Shown here piece by piece: positions 24,471 through 32,875 of a stretch of DNA of 36,997 nt. Positions within the stretch are counted from its first letter, which is position 1; every line of letters starts with the position of its first letter. The position numbers and the translations under genes were made by a program. This DNA comes from an uncultured Eubacteriales bacterium (GTDB lineage Bacteria > Bacillota_I > Bacilli_A > RF39 > UBA660): positions 1 through 36,997 of the forward strand of contig CAJJKI010000013.1 in NCBI GenBank assembly GCA_905188025.1, given 5' to 3'. Under the pieces are notes generated by a model. It worked only from the letters and a program-made list of their open reading frames with translations, searched no databases and was not told the origin of the DNA.

Positions 24471-24496
24471 AAGAAAAATCCATCTTACGATGGATT
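24471..24496 (-). terminator. Terminator with the stop codon in its GTAA loop
   Basis: Minus strand stem AATCCATC / GATGGATT (8 bp) with loop GTAA, then TTTTTC. The TAA of the loop is the stop codon of the TasA-like gene 24485-25516, so the left arm is coding sequence. Confidence 0.85.
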
Positions 24497-25516
24497 AGTT
24501 GTAAATTGTAAATTTAAGACGACGTTACCTACTGAGGCATTGTTTTCACAGTCGACGTCTTGGCCTTCTATCCACATATAGATACGGTATTTAGTGATAC
24601 CACTTTTTAATGTAAAGATAGGTTTATTAGTAGTAAAATTATTTTCAGTATAGTATGAGACATTTACTGGGCTAAAATATGCAGGATATAATCTACTATT
24701 GGCATTAGATGCAGAAATATTTAGACGAGAACTAATAGGATTAGAGATACCATCATAGGAAATGATATCACCATTTTCACTGGTAGTTATGCCATAGACA
24801 TTAAGGGCATTTTCAATACCATGAATAGTATGGGTATTATAGTTTGGTTCCCAAATGTAGACATTATTTCTTGAATTTGTTGACAAAGCCTGAATACTTT
24901 CAATAGCACTGCCTGCTGGCATTGTTCCTTCTTCGACAAAGGCTACCCTAACGGCATTTTCAATACCTACAGAAGTTTCTCCGTTATAGGTAATATTTGA
25001 TAATGGAGTTAGATATAGTTGACTAGGATTAGTGGTTTTTAGAAATAAATCAAAGGTAATAAATTTGCCAGTACTTTCTTCATCAAATGATTCAGTTTCT
25101 ATACTTCTTTCTGCTGATAAGATATAGTCTCCAGTAAGATTACCTTCAGCAGTACCATAAAACATTTTAAGTTTACCATTTTCTAGTTCACCAATAGTTG
25201 ATACTGGTTCTAGAGTTTTGGGTATTTGATTGACACTGGTTGGATATGTATTATGAGCATCTACTATATCATAGATAGTTAAGGCTCCTTTCCAGTTAGC
25301 GCCATCAGTAGATATTTCAAGACCTCCCTGAGCACGAACATTGACATCTAAGAGGTCTACACGAACTAATCTATTAGTTGTAAACCAGGCATAAGATGAA
25401 AATGACAAGGATAAGGTAGTCATTAACAAGAGAATTAATAGGTAGAATAGACGATTTTTACGTTCTTGTTTTTTCTTCTTTTTACTATATGTTTTTCCTT
25501 TAGTTTTTTTATTCAT
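24485..25516 (-). CDS. TasA/camelysin-like exported protein (paralogue of 10788-11846)
   Basis: A 343-aa protein with a very basic N-terminus (residues 2-22), a hydrophobic helix (about 23-40) and SYAWFTTN. The body repeats the landmarks of the 10788 protein in the same order: RAQGGLEISTDGANWKG, TLEPVSTIGELENGKLKMFYGT, VYIWEPNYNTHTIHG and the C-terminal YRIYMWIEGQDVDCENNAS. The two therefore arose by duplication and probably polymerise or co-assemble. The ATG overlaps the end of the 25509-26213 gene (ATGAATAA), so the two are translated together. The stop codon lies in the terminator loop. It is likely a SipW substrate. Confidence 0.8.
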   Translation of the reverse strand: MNKKTKGKTYSKKKKKQERKNRLFYLLILLLMTTLSLSFSSYAWFTTNRLVRVDLLDVNVRAQGGLEISTDGANWKGALTIYDIVDAHNTYPTSVNQIPKTLEPVSTIGELENGKLKMFYGTAEGNLTGDYILSAERSIETESFDEESTGKFITFDLFLKTTNPSQLYLTPLSNITYNGETSVGIENAVRVAFVEEGTMPAGSAIESIQALSTNSRNNVYIWEPNYNTHTIHGIENALNVYGITTSENGDIISYDGISNPISSRLNISASNANSRLYPAYFSPVNVSYYTENNFTTNKPIFTLKSGITKYRIYMWIEGQDVDCENNASVGNVVLNLQFTTNPS

Positions 25517-26213
25517 TAGGATCAGTATACTCCTCTCTTATCTCCATATGCATTTTAATTTCTCCACCAAGAATATTATCAGTGCAGTCTGGATCATCGC
25601 CTTCTAACCAAATAACTACAGTAAATTTATCAATATCTCTAGGAGAAAAGGCTTTTCTTTCTTCTAAGACAGCTTTATCTTTGGAAAAGAATGGTGTAGT
25701 ATCTTTTTCAGGCTCATTAGTCAAGGCATTAATTTTAGCATAGACAGTTTTTTCACCATTTAAATAAATCATAACACGAGCAGCTTCATCAACATTTTTA
25801 ATGACATCATCAATTACTATAGAATACCAGTAATCTACGGTATCAGTACCTTCGTTTTCTACATAGAAGGTATAGGCAATATAGTTATCGCCATTATGTG
25901 ATCCGTTGGCTTCAGTATCGATATTTGTAGGAATCCAATCAATAGAAATATTATCCATAAATTCTAGATCACGAGCTGATAATTTACGTTTATTTTCTTT
26001 TATTTCATTATCCTCATAGATGACTATTTTATTATCATTAGCTAATCTTTGATCGAGGGTTATAGTAAAATGTCCACCTTTATAGATTACGCTTAAGATA
26101 ATAAAAGCAAAGATCATTACTAAGAGAATGATAGATATAACTACTTTTGTTTTGGTATAACGTTTTTTTCTTTTAGCGATTGTGCTAGCTTTTACAATTA
26201 CTTCTTTAGCCAT
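25509..26213 (-). CDS. TasA-like exported protein with C-terminal WLEGDDPDC motif
   Basis: A 234-aa protein: basic N-terminus (residues 14-23), hydrophobic helix (about 24-43), then VIYKGGHFTITLD. There is no YAWF box, so cleavage by SipW is less certain and the helix may remain as an anchor. The exported part has YIAYTFYVENEGTDTVDYWYSI, an immunoglobulin-like pattern, and near the end VVIWLEGDDPDCTDNILGG. That motif matches the MWVEGQDVDCENNASGG block of the two larger TasA-like proteins, indicating a shared domain. First gene of a two-gene operon with the 24485 gene. It may be an anchor or minor subunit, as TapA is for TasA; this is inference. Confidence 0.72.
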   Translation of the reverse strand: MAKEVIVKASTIAKRKKRYTKTKVVISIILLVMIFAFIILSVIYKGGHFTITLDQRLANDNKIVIYEDNEIKENKRKLSARDLEFMDNISIDWIPTNIDTEANGSHNGDNYIAYTFYVENEGTDTVDYWYSIVIDDVIKNVDEAARVMIYLNGEKTVYAKINALTNEPEKDTTPFFSKDKAVLEERKAFSPRDIDKFTVVIWLEGDDPDCTDNILGGEIKMHMEIREEYTDPNE

Positions 26214-26236
26214 ATTAACACCCTTTACTTAATTTA

Positions 26237-26265
26237 ATTCTAGCATACTGGGAGTGGTTAAACAA
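26237..26265 (-). promoter_or_regulatory. Promoter of the 26213-24485 TasA-like operon
   Basis: Minus strand: -35 TTGTTT (26265-26260), 17-bp spacer, extended -10 TGC-TAGAAT (-10 at 26242-26237). Divergent from the plus-strand promoter at 26308. Confidence 0.68.
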
Positions 26266-26307
26266 TAAAAAAGGAGTACTTTACACTTAGATAGACACTA
26301 GATATGT

Positions 26308-26336
26308 TTGCATATTAGGGATGGTTATGATATAAT
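26308..26336 (+). promoter_or_regulatory. Promoter of the plus-strand TasA-like gene
   Basis: -35 TTGCAT (26308-26313), 17-bp spacer ending TGA, -10 TATAAT (26331-26336), giving the extended -10 TGATATAAT. It is followed by GAGGTGGG before the ATG. Confidence 0.83.
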
Positions 26337-26357
26337 TTTATTATAGCGAGGTGGGAT

Positions 26358-26936
26358 ATGAGGAAGTATGTTACTGTACTGGGAATAATTTCGTTACTGT
26401 TATGTTTATTTTTTATTCAAGAATCTTATGCTAAGTATATTGCTAGTGCTAATGAGGAAGCTAATATGTCTATTGCAAGATGGAAAATACTTGTTAATGA
26501 TGAAGATATAAGAGACGGCAGTAGTGCTAAGACAATTATTAGTCCAGTATTTCCAGGAAATGATAATATTGCTGAAAACATTATTGCTCCTACTAGTGAT
26601 GGATATTTTGATTTAGTTATTGATGCAAGAGAAGCTGATGTTTCTTTTAAATATACTATTGATATTGGAGTGAATAAGGAGAGCGTGGTTAAGGATTTAG
26701 TAGCTACTAAGTATGTTATTAATAATGGTGAAGAAGTTATTATTACTGAAGATAATAAGGTAATTGAAAATACTGTTTTACATAAGAATAACAATGATAT
26801 TATTAATATTAGAGTATATATTATGTGGGATGACGGTGAGAATGCTACGATGGATAATGCTAGTGATACGGAGGCTACGCTAGGTACTGGTAAGGCATTA
26901 CTGGACGTGAAGATGAAATTTACACAAGTAGTTTAA
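26358..26936 (+). CDS. TasA-like exported protein on the opposite strand
   Basis: A 192-aa protein with a hydrophobic helix (about 4-22) followed by ESYAKYIASANEEA, matching the TasA/camelysin signal region. The mature domain (IARWKILVNDEDI, GYFDLVIDAREADVSFKYTID, NIRVYIMWDDGENATMDNA) is a paralogue of the 205-aa protein at 13305-13922. It is the only gene of the 22-kb locus on the plus strand and has a strong promoter of its own. GAGGTG precedes the ATG. The DNA of the two paralogues is well diverged, so the duplication is not recent. Confidence 0.77.
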   Translation: MRKYVTVLGIISLLLCLFFIQESYAKYIASANEEANMSIARWKILVNDEDIRDGSSAKTIISPVFPGNDNIAENIIAPTSDGYFDLVIDAREADVSFKYTIDIGVNKESVVKDLVATKYVINNGEEVIITEDNKVIENTVLHKNNNDIINIRVYIMWDDGENATMDNASDTEATLGTGKALLDVKMKFTQVV

Positions 26937-26950
26937 TATAATTTGATATG

Positions 26951-26985
26951 AAATTCGTTTTTTAGAAATAAGAGACGAGTTTTTT
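26951..26985 (+). terminator. Probable terminator after the plus-strand TasA-like gene
   Basis: Stem AAATTCGT / ACGAGTTT (8 bp, one G-U) with a 16-nt loop, then TTTT. The long loop makes it moderate at best. Confidence 0.5.
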
Positions 26986-26992
26986 ATATGAT

Positions 26993-27022
26993 AAAAAAAC
27001 ACTAACAGTAACTGGTAGTGTT
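26993..27022 (-). terminator. Terminator of the 33370-27021 operon
   Basis: Minus strand stem AACACTA / TAGTGTT with an 11-nt loop that itself contains CAGT/ACTG, followed by seven T. The left arm touches the stop codon of the 27021 gene. Confidence 0.82.
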
Positions 27023-27614
27023 ATTCATTTATTTGATATGCAGTTATTTTTATTATTAGTTTGATACTAGGGTCATCTGGATGAGAGGTATGATAAGTAT
27101 GAGCTAAGGTGCCCCAATAGGTATCAGCTTCATCGTCTCCTGATTCATATGGCCATGATACAGTTATGGTGATTGTTTCTTCTCCTTTAATTTCAATTAT
27201 TTGATTAGAAGCTGTTACTTTTATTGAAAAGGGATAGTGGTTGCTTAAATAATTAAGGAGAGCATCACTGGTATAAGGAAGATTCATAAGGTTATCTCCA
27301 AGAACGGTAGCTCCTAGTACTTCATATGTTATTTTAGCTCTAGCACCGCCACTATTAGAGGCAGTTAATATTTGGGTATATGTCTCCATACCGGGATATA
27401 ATGAATCTATATTTATTTCAATAGTTTTTTCTACTGATTGGCCATTGATATCAAAAGTTACATTCCACTCTCTTACTTTAGCAGTAATATTGCTAGATAC
27501 TTTGGTGGTATAAATGAACCAGGCAAAACTATTAGAAGCAAGGGTTATAGCAAGTAAGAAGATGGTACGGAGCCTTACTTTTCTAAAACGTTTCTTTTTT
27601 TTAGGTTGTTCCAT
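27021..27614 (-). CDS. TasA-like exported protein, FAWF type
   Basis: A 197-aa protein with a very basic N-terminus (PKKKKRFRKVRLR), a hydrophobic stretch (about 17-29) and NSFAWFIYTTKVS, the SipW-cognate box. The mature part has VREWNVTFDINGQ, then a DSLYPGMETYTQILTASNSG block typical of the camelysin/TasA fold, and VSWPYESGDDEADTYWG near the end. The WPYESGDDExD pattern is frequent in TasA-like proteins of Clostridia-type matrix operons. It lies 7 bp after an active SipW gene, and is last in the operon before a strong terminator. Confidence 0.78.
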   Translation of the reverse strand: MEQPKKKKRFRKVRLRTIFLLAITLASNSFAWFIYTTKVSSNITAKVREWNVTFDINGQSVEKTIEINIDSLYPGMETYTQILTASNSGGARAKITYEVLGATVLGDNLMNLPYTSDALLNYLSNHYPFSIKVTASNQIIEIKGEETITITVSWPYESGDDEADTYWGTLAHTYHTSHPDDPSIKLIIKITAYQINE

Positions 27615-27621
27615 AACTCAC

Positions 27622-28176
27622 CTACTTTTCTTGTTTCTTTTCCTCTATAAAATCAAGTACTTCCATTACTAATAGAATGGCAAATGGTACGAAGATAACA
27701 AAATAGAAACCATATGAATTATTGACTATACGGCTAATAAAACTTAGGATATTGCTTTTCATAACTACTTTTCCTAATACTTGATCGGTTTCTACAAGAG
27801 GGTCTTCTATATCATTAGCGATACCTTTGGTATGAAAATAAGTAACACCATCAATATTATCTATTTTAATTATTTGGTGGGTAACTATTTTACCAGCGAA
27901 GTCACTTTTTTTACCAAGATATACAACGTCATCTTGTTCTTTTAATTCAGTTACGGGTACTTTTTTAGAGATTACCATGTCTCCAACATTATATTTAGGA
28001 ACCATACTTTCAGTGATAATAGTATAGATACTATAACCGCCAAGAGACAGCTTATTATCAGATATTCTTTGAATAAATATTATACTGATTACTATTATGA
28101 TAAAGAAAGATACAATTGCTCTTATTATCATTGTTAATATTTTTAAAACCTTGTTATTCTTAATTTTTTCTACCAT
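27622..28176 (-). CDS. sipW: SipW-type signal peptidase I
   Basis: A 184-aa S26B signal peptidase. It has an N-terminal membrane helix (about 14-36), nucleophile box ITESMVPKY (S57), VTHQII with catalytic H100, and TKGIANDIED with the acidic residues (D122/D125). The C-terminal helix (FYFVIFVPFAILLVMEV) is followed by a short charged tail. All catalytic residues expected in the SipW class are present. Its C-terminal helix resembles those of the two Asp-substituted homologues, so active and inactive forms share a recent ancestor. A GGTGATAAT ribosome site precedes the ATG. It probably processes the TasA-like protein encoded immediately downstream. Confidence 0.88.
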   Translation of the reverse strand: MVEKIKNNKVLKILTMIIRAIVSFFIIIVISIIFIQRISDNKLSLGGYSIYTIITESMVPKYNVGDMVISKKVPVTELKEQDDVVYLGKKSDFAGKIVTHQIIKIDNIDGVTYFHTKGIANDIEDPLVETDQVLGKVVMKSNILSFISRIVNNSYGFYFVIFVPFAILLVMEVLDFIEEKKQEK

Positions 28177-28187
28177 ATTATCACCAT

Positions 28188-29309
28188 TTATATTTTTGCT
28201 TTGCTTATATTATCTAAATATTTATCAATATGTTTTCTAAATATTTTCTCTATTTGTTTTTCGTTGACAACTGTTTTATATTTGATGATACTAAATTGTT
28301 TACCTACTAATTCTTTTAGTTTTTCTTCATCAATAGTGTCATCTACACGCATGACTTTTTCAATCATATTATCAACTAATTTTTCAGATAATGCTTCTTT
28401 TTTGTTTTCTTTTGTTTCTTTTTTGTTTACGGAATCAAGGACAAGATAATCTAGTAAGAAGGATTCATCAATCATTTTCTTTAAGTCACCATTTTCTTGA
28501 TAATCTTTATTTTGTTTTTCACGAGATGGCTCCTCGTCATAGTGTTCTTGCATATAATTCCATAGTTTTACAGCATACTGGAAGTTAACATTTTTAAGTA
28601 TTACATTTGTTTTTTTAATAGGTGAAGTTACTAAGGAGATATGTAATTTTTCAATACTTTGAAATACTTGAGAACATGTTAAGTCAGAAATTTGAAGTTC
28701 TAGTTTTGCGATACGTTCTTCAATAGATAAACCATGCTCATCTTTAGCGTTTTTCTTTTCTTCAAGCTTTGAGTTGATTGCTAAAGAGACATCTATATTT
28801 TCTTTGCCTATTTTACTAGTTGCATTATATTCCATTGATTTATTATCTTTACGAGACATAGAATAATTTGTTATGTTTCTTTTTCTTTTATTTATGTAGA
28901 ACTGCATATTCTTAATTAAGCTATAGATAAAGCGGTTTTCGTAGGTATTAAAGCTTTCTTCTTTGTTGATATTTAGAATTTTTGATGGTTTTACGTCACC
29001 AGTCTTTTTATCTATATCTTGAATTAGATTGGTATTTCTTGATAAGTGTTTAATGCTTTCTACGGTTACTCTTCTAGCTAGTTCTACTTTTACAATGTCT
29101 TCTTCATTAATGATAAAGCGGTTAGGATTTCTTAAGATATTATCAAGGTATCTAATAGTATCTTCCATAATATCTAACCATTCAAAACTACTACTGGTTT
29201 TATCATAATTTGTAACAACACGTAAATTAGAATTGATATTTTCATAGAAGTCTTTATTTTTATCTTGGGGTGATTTTTCATATAAATTGATAATACCTAA
29301 TTCATCCAT
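28188..29309 (-). CDS. DUF2357-like partner of the McrB-like ATPase
   Basis: A 373-aa cytoplasmic protein, mostly helical. The stretch EESFNTYENRFIYSLIKNM (118-136, E124-N125-R126) matches the T-x-E-N-R-F core of DUF2357 proteins, which in Bacteria are usually encoded next to McrB-like AAA+ ATPases and often carry a nuclease domain. No PD-(D/E)XK nuclease motif is visible here. The second half is Lys/Glu-rich (KKETKENKKEALSEKLVDNMIEK), perhaps coiled coil. It lies 10 bp after the AAA+ gene and 11 bp before SipW, so it is in the same operon. The family call rests on the ENRF motif and the neighbour, so it is moderate. Function in this locus is unknown. Confidence 0.58.
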   Translation of the reverse strand: MDELGIINLYEKSPQDKNKDFYENINSNLRVVTNYDKTSSSFEWLDIMEDTIRYLDNILRNPNRFIINEEDIVKVELARRVTVESIKHLSRNTNLIQDIDKKTGDVKPSKILNINKEESFNTYENRFIYSLIKNMQFYINKRKRNITNYSMSRKDNKSMEYNATSKIGKENIDVSLAINSKLEEKKNAKDEHGLSIEERIAKLELQISDLTCSQVFQSIEKLHISLVTSPIKKTNVILKNVNFQYAVKLWNYMQEHYDEEPSREKQNKDYQENGDLKKMIDESFLLDYLVLDSVNKKETKENKKEALSEKLVDNMIEKVMRVDDTIDEEKLKELVGKQFSIIKYKTVVNEKQIEKIFRKHIDKYLDNISKAKI

Positions 29310-29319
29310 AAGTTACCTC

Positions 29320-30843
29320 CTAAGTTAATTTTTTAAGTCTTAATAAGTACTCTTCACACTCTTTCATTTTTCCTTTACCAAATGTTTTGTCAAGAAATTC
29401 GATATATCCATCTATTTCATCACGGATATATGAGATATTTAATTGTTCAAATTTTCTTAATATTTTTCTTGCTATGAAGTAATCTACGCCATCTACTTCA
29501 TCTCCGCCACAGCCAACGTATACTGGGACAAATTTTTTCATGTGAGCTACGATACGGTTACCAAAGGCAATACGGAAGTGCTTGATAACATAGTCATCCA
29601 TTTCATTTATTTTATTTAGAGTATCTTCAGAAATAGGATTATTGGCCATAGCTTCACTAAATAATTTATCTAGATATGTATAATTTATATCTTGAGCATC
29701 AACGTCAAGGGCATCAAAGACTTGTCCTTTATCATTAATGTCAAGAGGCATAGCTCTATCATATACTTTATCGGTTACCATGAAGGTAGAGTCATCGTTA
29801 TTGATTGTACCGATATACCAAACGTTTGCAGGTATTTTTAGTTTACCTTCTTTGATATTTTTAGGATCATCAGGCCAAGCACTAGATACTAATTCTACTA
29901 TCCATTCATCTTTGTTTGGCATTTCTAGAATAGATAACATTTCAGCAAAATAGTATTCTACACGGGAAATGTTCATTTCATCAAGGATAATGGTGTAGAT
30001 ATCATCAGTGTATCCTGCTTGATATATTTCTTTTAATACGTCGGTTTCATTAAATTTTTTGGTAAATTCATTGAAATAACCGAATAGTTCAGTACGATCA
30101 CGCCATGATGGTTGAACAGATGCTACGCATGAATCATGTTTTAGAAATTTTCCCCAAGCATACGCTAAGGAAGTTTTACCGGTACCAGAGATACCTTGTA
30201 AGATTACTAATTTAGTAGATGCTAAGGCTGATATGAATAAACGAATCATTTCTGGCTTGTAATATAATTTTAAGTGGGAGGCAGCAAAGTTACGGAAGTT
30301 TTCTACTAGTTCTTCAAGAGTAAAATTATTGTTATAGTTAACTACTTTATAGTTGGCATATTCATTATCAACAGCAGTTAACTTAGGGAATCTACTAGTA
30401 GTGGTATCAACTTCTTCTTGTCCTGTCTCATCAGTATCAACGGTAGGCTCTTCACCAGGCTTTAATCCTAGTTGTGAGACTTTCATAGCTAAGATATTTT
30501 CTTTTTCTTCCATAAGAGTAGCTACTTGATTATTTAGACTAGCTACTTCTTCAAGAAGAGATTCTTGTTCTACTAGAGTTTTACGGAAGCGAAGATATTT
30601 ACGGATTAAGAAGTATATTAGAAAGCCCATTCCAAATACTATAGCAACAATACAAATGATAGCTAAGGATACAAGAATCCATTCAGGAGCACTGAAATCA
30701 TCTTTATAAAATCCGACGATAGCTACATATTCAGGAATATTAAACATATTGATAAGGCCAGTCTTTATACCTTTAAAGAAAGCTATAAAACCAGAGAAAA
30801 ATTGTGATAAAAATTCATATAAGAATCTAAAAAATGTATCCAT
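29320..30843 (-). CDS. Membrane-tethered McrB-like AAA+ ATPase
   Basis: A 507-aa protein. An amphipathic or membrane-dipping N-terminus (1-40) and one clear membrane helix (about 54-80) are followed by a coiled coil (about 88-125) and an acidic linker (131-147). The AAA+ module has Walker A GISGTGKT (217-224), RDRTELFGYFNEF, Walker B LDEMNISRVEYYFAEML (288-304), sensor-1 IGTINNDDSTF and a DRAM arginine finger (R363). This is the McrB/MoxR-related AAA_5 type, in which the ring usually drives a partner protein. McrB in restriction is soluble and GTP-specific; here the membrane tether and operon with SipW and TasA-like genes suggest remodelling of an envelope or secretion complex. That role is inference. 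Confidence 0.83.
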   Translation of the reverse strand: MDTFFRFLYEFLSQFFSGFIAFFKGIKTGLINMFNIPEYVAIVGFYKDDFSAPEWILVSLAIICIVAIVFGMGFLIYFLIRKYLRFRKTLVEQESLLEEVASLNNQVATLMEEKENILAMKVSQLGLKPGEEPTVDTDETGQEEVDTTTSRFPKLTAVDNEYANYKVVNYNNNFTLEELVENFRNFAASHLKLYYKPEMIRLFISALASTKLVILQGISGTGKTSLAYAWGKFLKHDSCVASVQPSWRDRTELFGYFNEFTKKFNETDVLKEIYQAGYTDDIYTIILDEMNISRVEYYFAEMLSILEMPNKDEWIVELVSSAWPDDPKNIKEGKLKIPANVWYIGTINNDDSTFMVTDKVYDRAMPLDINDKGQVFDALDVDAQDINYTYLDKLFSEAMANNPISEDTLNKINEMDDYVIKHFRIAFGNRIVAHMKKFVPVYVGCGGDEVDGVDYFIARKILRKFEQLNISYIRDEIDGYIEFLDKTFGKGKMKECEEYLLRLKKLT

Positions 30844-30853
30844 AAATCACCTA

Positions 30854-31834
30854 CTACTTTTTTATTATTAATTTATCTTCATCTAAATCATAAGATAAAT
30901 CTTCTGAGACAATAATATATTTAAAGATATCAAGCCATATTTTATTTTTTTCTTGATAATCAAAGGAGTCATCTAATTCAATAGCAAATTTATATCCATC
31001 TTTTATATAATCATCAATTGTATCTTTATATGTTAAGTAATTGGTATAAGTAAACTTGATGATTATATTTTCTTTAACTATTTCAGAATCGATGGTATTA
31101 AATAAACGAGTTAACTTATCTTTTTTATCAAAGATAGATAGAGGAAAATCAACGATATACTGAGGGTTGTAGTTTCCACTAATGGTATTTTCTAATATTT
31201 GTTTATTTATTAGATGATAGATTATAAATGTTTTGTCTTCATTGATAAGACCGGTATGATATACTTTGTTAATTGAATAACTACTATAAATTCTTGGAAA
31301 TGTTATATCATAAGCTAGATCAGCAAAGTAAACATTTTTGTTGTTGGTCTTAGTTAAACTAAGGGTTAATCTTTCATTATTAATTGATTCTAGGAATTGT
31401 TTTTTACGTTTTTCATTATCTTTAGCAAGGGATAAGAATTCTTTTTCAAACTCAGGATCTTCTGCTAAGGATAGGCGTTTTATTCTAAAGGAAACAATGT
31501 CTTCTAACAAATCTTTTAGTGATGAATATTTAATAACGTCATCTAGTGGAAGAAGATACTTGAATACTAAGTAATTAGATTCAATGATATTTTTTTCTTC
31601 AGGATTGGCATCATTCATTAATTCAATAGTTTTTTTCTTAAGATAGTTATTTATATTTGATTCATATGATTTATATAGATGATCATAGTAGTTATAATAT
31701 CTAACGTCATAGTATGTGTCTAGTAGTTGAATAAAGATATCTTTTTTATACGATTTATCAAGAATTAGTTTGGCATAAGTAGTAAGATTCTTTTTAGTAA
31801 ACGTTAAGTAATCTTTAGATATATTAGTAGACAT
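30854..31834 (-). CDS. Unrecognised protein of the AAA+ matrix operon, 326 aa
   Basis: I do not recognise it. The 326-aa protein has no signal peptide or membrane helix and is rich in Tyr, Lys, Asp and Asn. The N-terminal half looks helical (YYDVRYYNYYDHLYKSYES); the C-terminal half is mixed alpha/beta (VYFADLAYDITFPRIYSSYS, YKFAIELDDSFDY, LDIFKYIIVSEDLSYDLDED). It is cytoplasmic by appearance. AGAGGTGAT precedes the ATG; the AAA+ gene starts 11 bp after its stop, so it is probably made together with the ATPase and may be an adaptor. It takes the place that the 503-aa protein takes in the other operon. Confidence 0.7.
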   Translation of the reverse strand: MSTNISKDYLTFTKKNLTTYAKLILDKSYKKDIFIQLLDTYYDVRYYNYYDHLYKSYESNINNYLKKKTIELMNDANPEEKNIIESNYLVFKYLLPLDDVIKYSSLKDLLEDIVSFRIKRLSLAEDPEFEKEFLSLAKDNEKRKKQFLESINNERLTLSLTKTNNKNVYFADLAYDITFPRIYSSYSINKVYHTGLINEDKTFIIYHLINKQILENTISGNYNPQYIVDFPLSIFDKKDKLTRLFNTIDSEIVKENIIIKFTYTNYLTYKDTIDDYIKDGYKFAIELDDSFDYQEKNKIWLDIFKYIIVSEDLSYDLDEDKLIIKK

Positions 31835-31856
31835 GTAATCACCTCTTTATTATTGA

Positions 31857-32867
31857 TTATTGGGAATAAGCAAAATCAACGATGGAATTATTATTTACGA
31901 TGGGATAAGTATAGTTAGCATTAGCATCAGCTTTGTAGAATTTAACAGCTTCACTGGACTCTAGTGGTATACGGAAACTGATACTATTAACATAATTGTA
32001 GCCATCTATTTCAGTTGTGGTATAGTTCTCGGCATTGAGATAGGCTGTGGCAGTCATATCAAGAATAACTACAGTTGGATCAAAAGTTAAGGTAATTAGT
32101 GGTAAAGCACATTTAGTTTTATCTTCATCACTTAAACCTTTGTAGGTATTATAATCTATTCTTTGATTAACAATGTATGATCCAAAGGCTTCTTTTACTA
32201 AATAGTAATCGGTAGTATTGGTAACACTTAAATCAAAATATGGACGGCCAGCAACGTCATCAATGGCATATGAAATACCAGGAATACCAACTTTTAGGAT
32301 AAATCTAGCACTAAGAGTCTTTTTATATGGACTGGTACTTTTGGCAGTTATTTCAATCCATACTTCATCTTTATCTTTAAGAGCAGTATTAGGAGTGATA
32401 GTAGCACTGAAATAATCTGAGGTACTAGCGGAATACAAGACGCCATTTGTTTTGCTTATTTCACAAGTTGCTTTTGATGAGCATATATAACTTAGCTCAT
32501 ATTCTATATCACTTTCGGCATGTACTAGATTATTTTTAGTATTGTTTAGGTTAATGGTAAAGGTATATGAATCAACACCTGACCAGTTATCTATTTGATA
32601 AATACTTCTATTAGTGGTTAATTTATCACTGTTAAAATAAAAACTTTTACTAGCTAGATATATATCTTTAATTTCATTATAGGCATATCTACCAAAGGTA
32701 GTTGTAATTATTAATAATACTAGTGATATTCCAACGATAATATATATTTTTTTATTTTTAGGATCTATCTTATTTATTTTTTCGATAATTTCTTTTATTT
32801 TTTCAGGAAGTTTAAATTTTTCTTTTTTGACTTGCTTGTTTTTTGATTTATTCTTTAATACTTTCAT
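31857..32867 (-). CDS. TasA-like exported protein with long basic N-terminus
   Basis: A 336-aa protein. About 40 residues rich in Lys precede a hydrophobic helix (about 41-57), then FGRYAYNEIKDIYLASKSFYF, a SipW-cognate-like region in which Phe/Tyr/Arg follow the helix. The exterior part has two beta-rich halves: SYTFTINLNNTKNNLVHAES, then SARFILKVGIPGISYAID. It has three Cys in the first half (ICSSKATC and one later). The start at 32867 follows ATAGGAT, where the G-rich part overlaps the upstream stop; the longer frame to 32963 would overlap the pseudo-peptidase gene by almost 90 bp. It lies 8 bp after the pseudo-peptidase gene. Confidence 0.7.
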   Translation of the reverse strand: MKVLKNKSKNKQVKKEKFKLPEKIKEIIEKINKIDPKNKKIYIIVGISLVLLIITTTFGRYAYNEIKDIYLASKSFYFNSDKLTTNRSIYQIDNWSGVDSYTFTINLNNTKNNLVHAESDIEYELSYICSSKATCEISKTNGVLYSASTSDYFSATITPNTALKDKDEVWIEITAKSTSPYKKTLSARFILKVGIPGISYAIDDVAGRPYFDLSVTNTTDYYLVKEAFGSYIVNQRIDYNTYKGLSDEDKTKCALPLITLTFDPTVVILDMTATAYLNAENYTTTEIDGYNYVNSISFRIPLESSEAVKFYKADANANYTYPIVNNNSIVDFAYSQ

Positions 32868-32875
32868 AGTATATC

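Noticed and set aside
28188..30843. A McrBC restriction system
   Set aside because: No nuclease motif or DNA-recognition domain is visible, the ATPase is membrane-tethered, and the neighbours are SipW and TasA-like genes. I keep it as McrB-like only.
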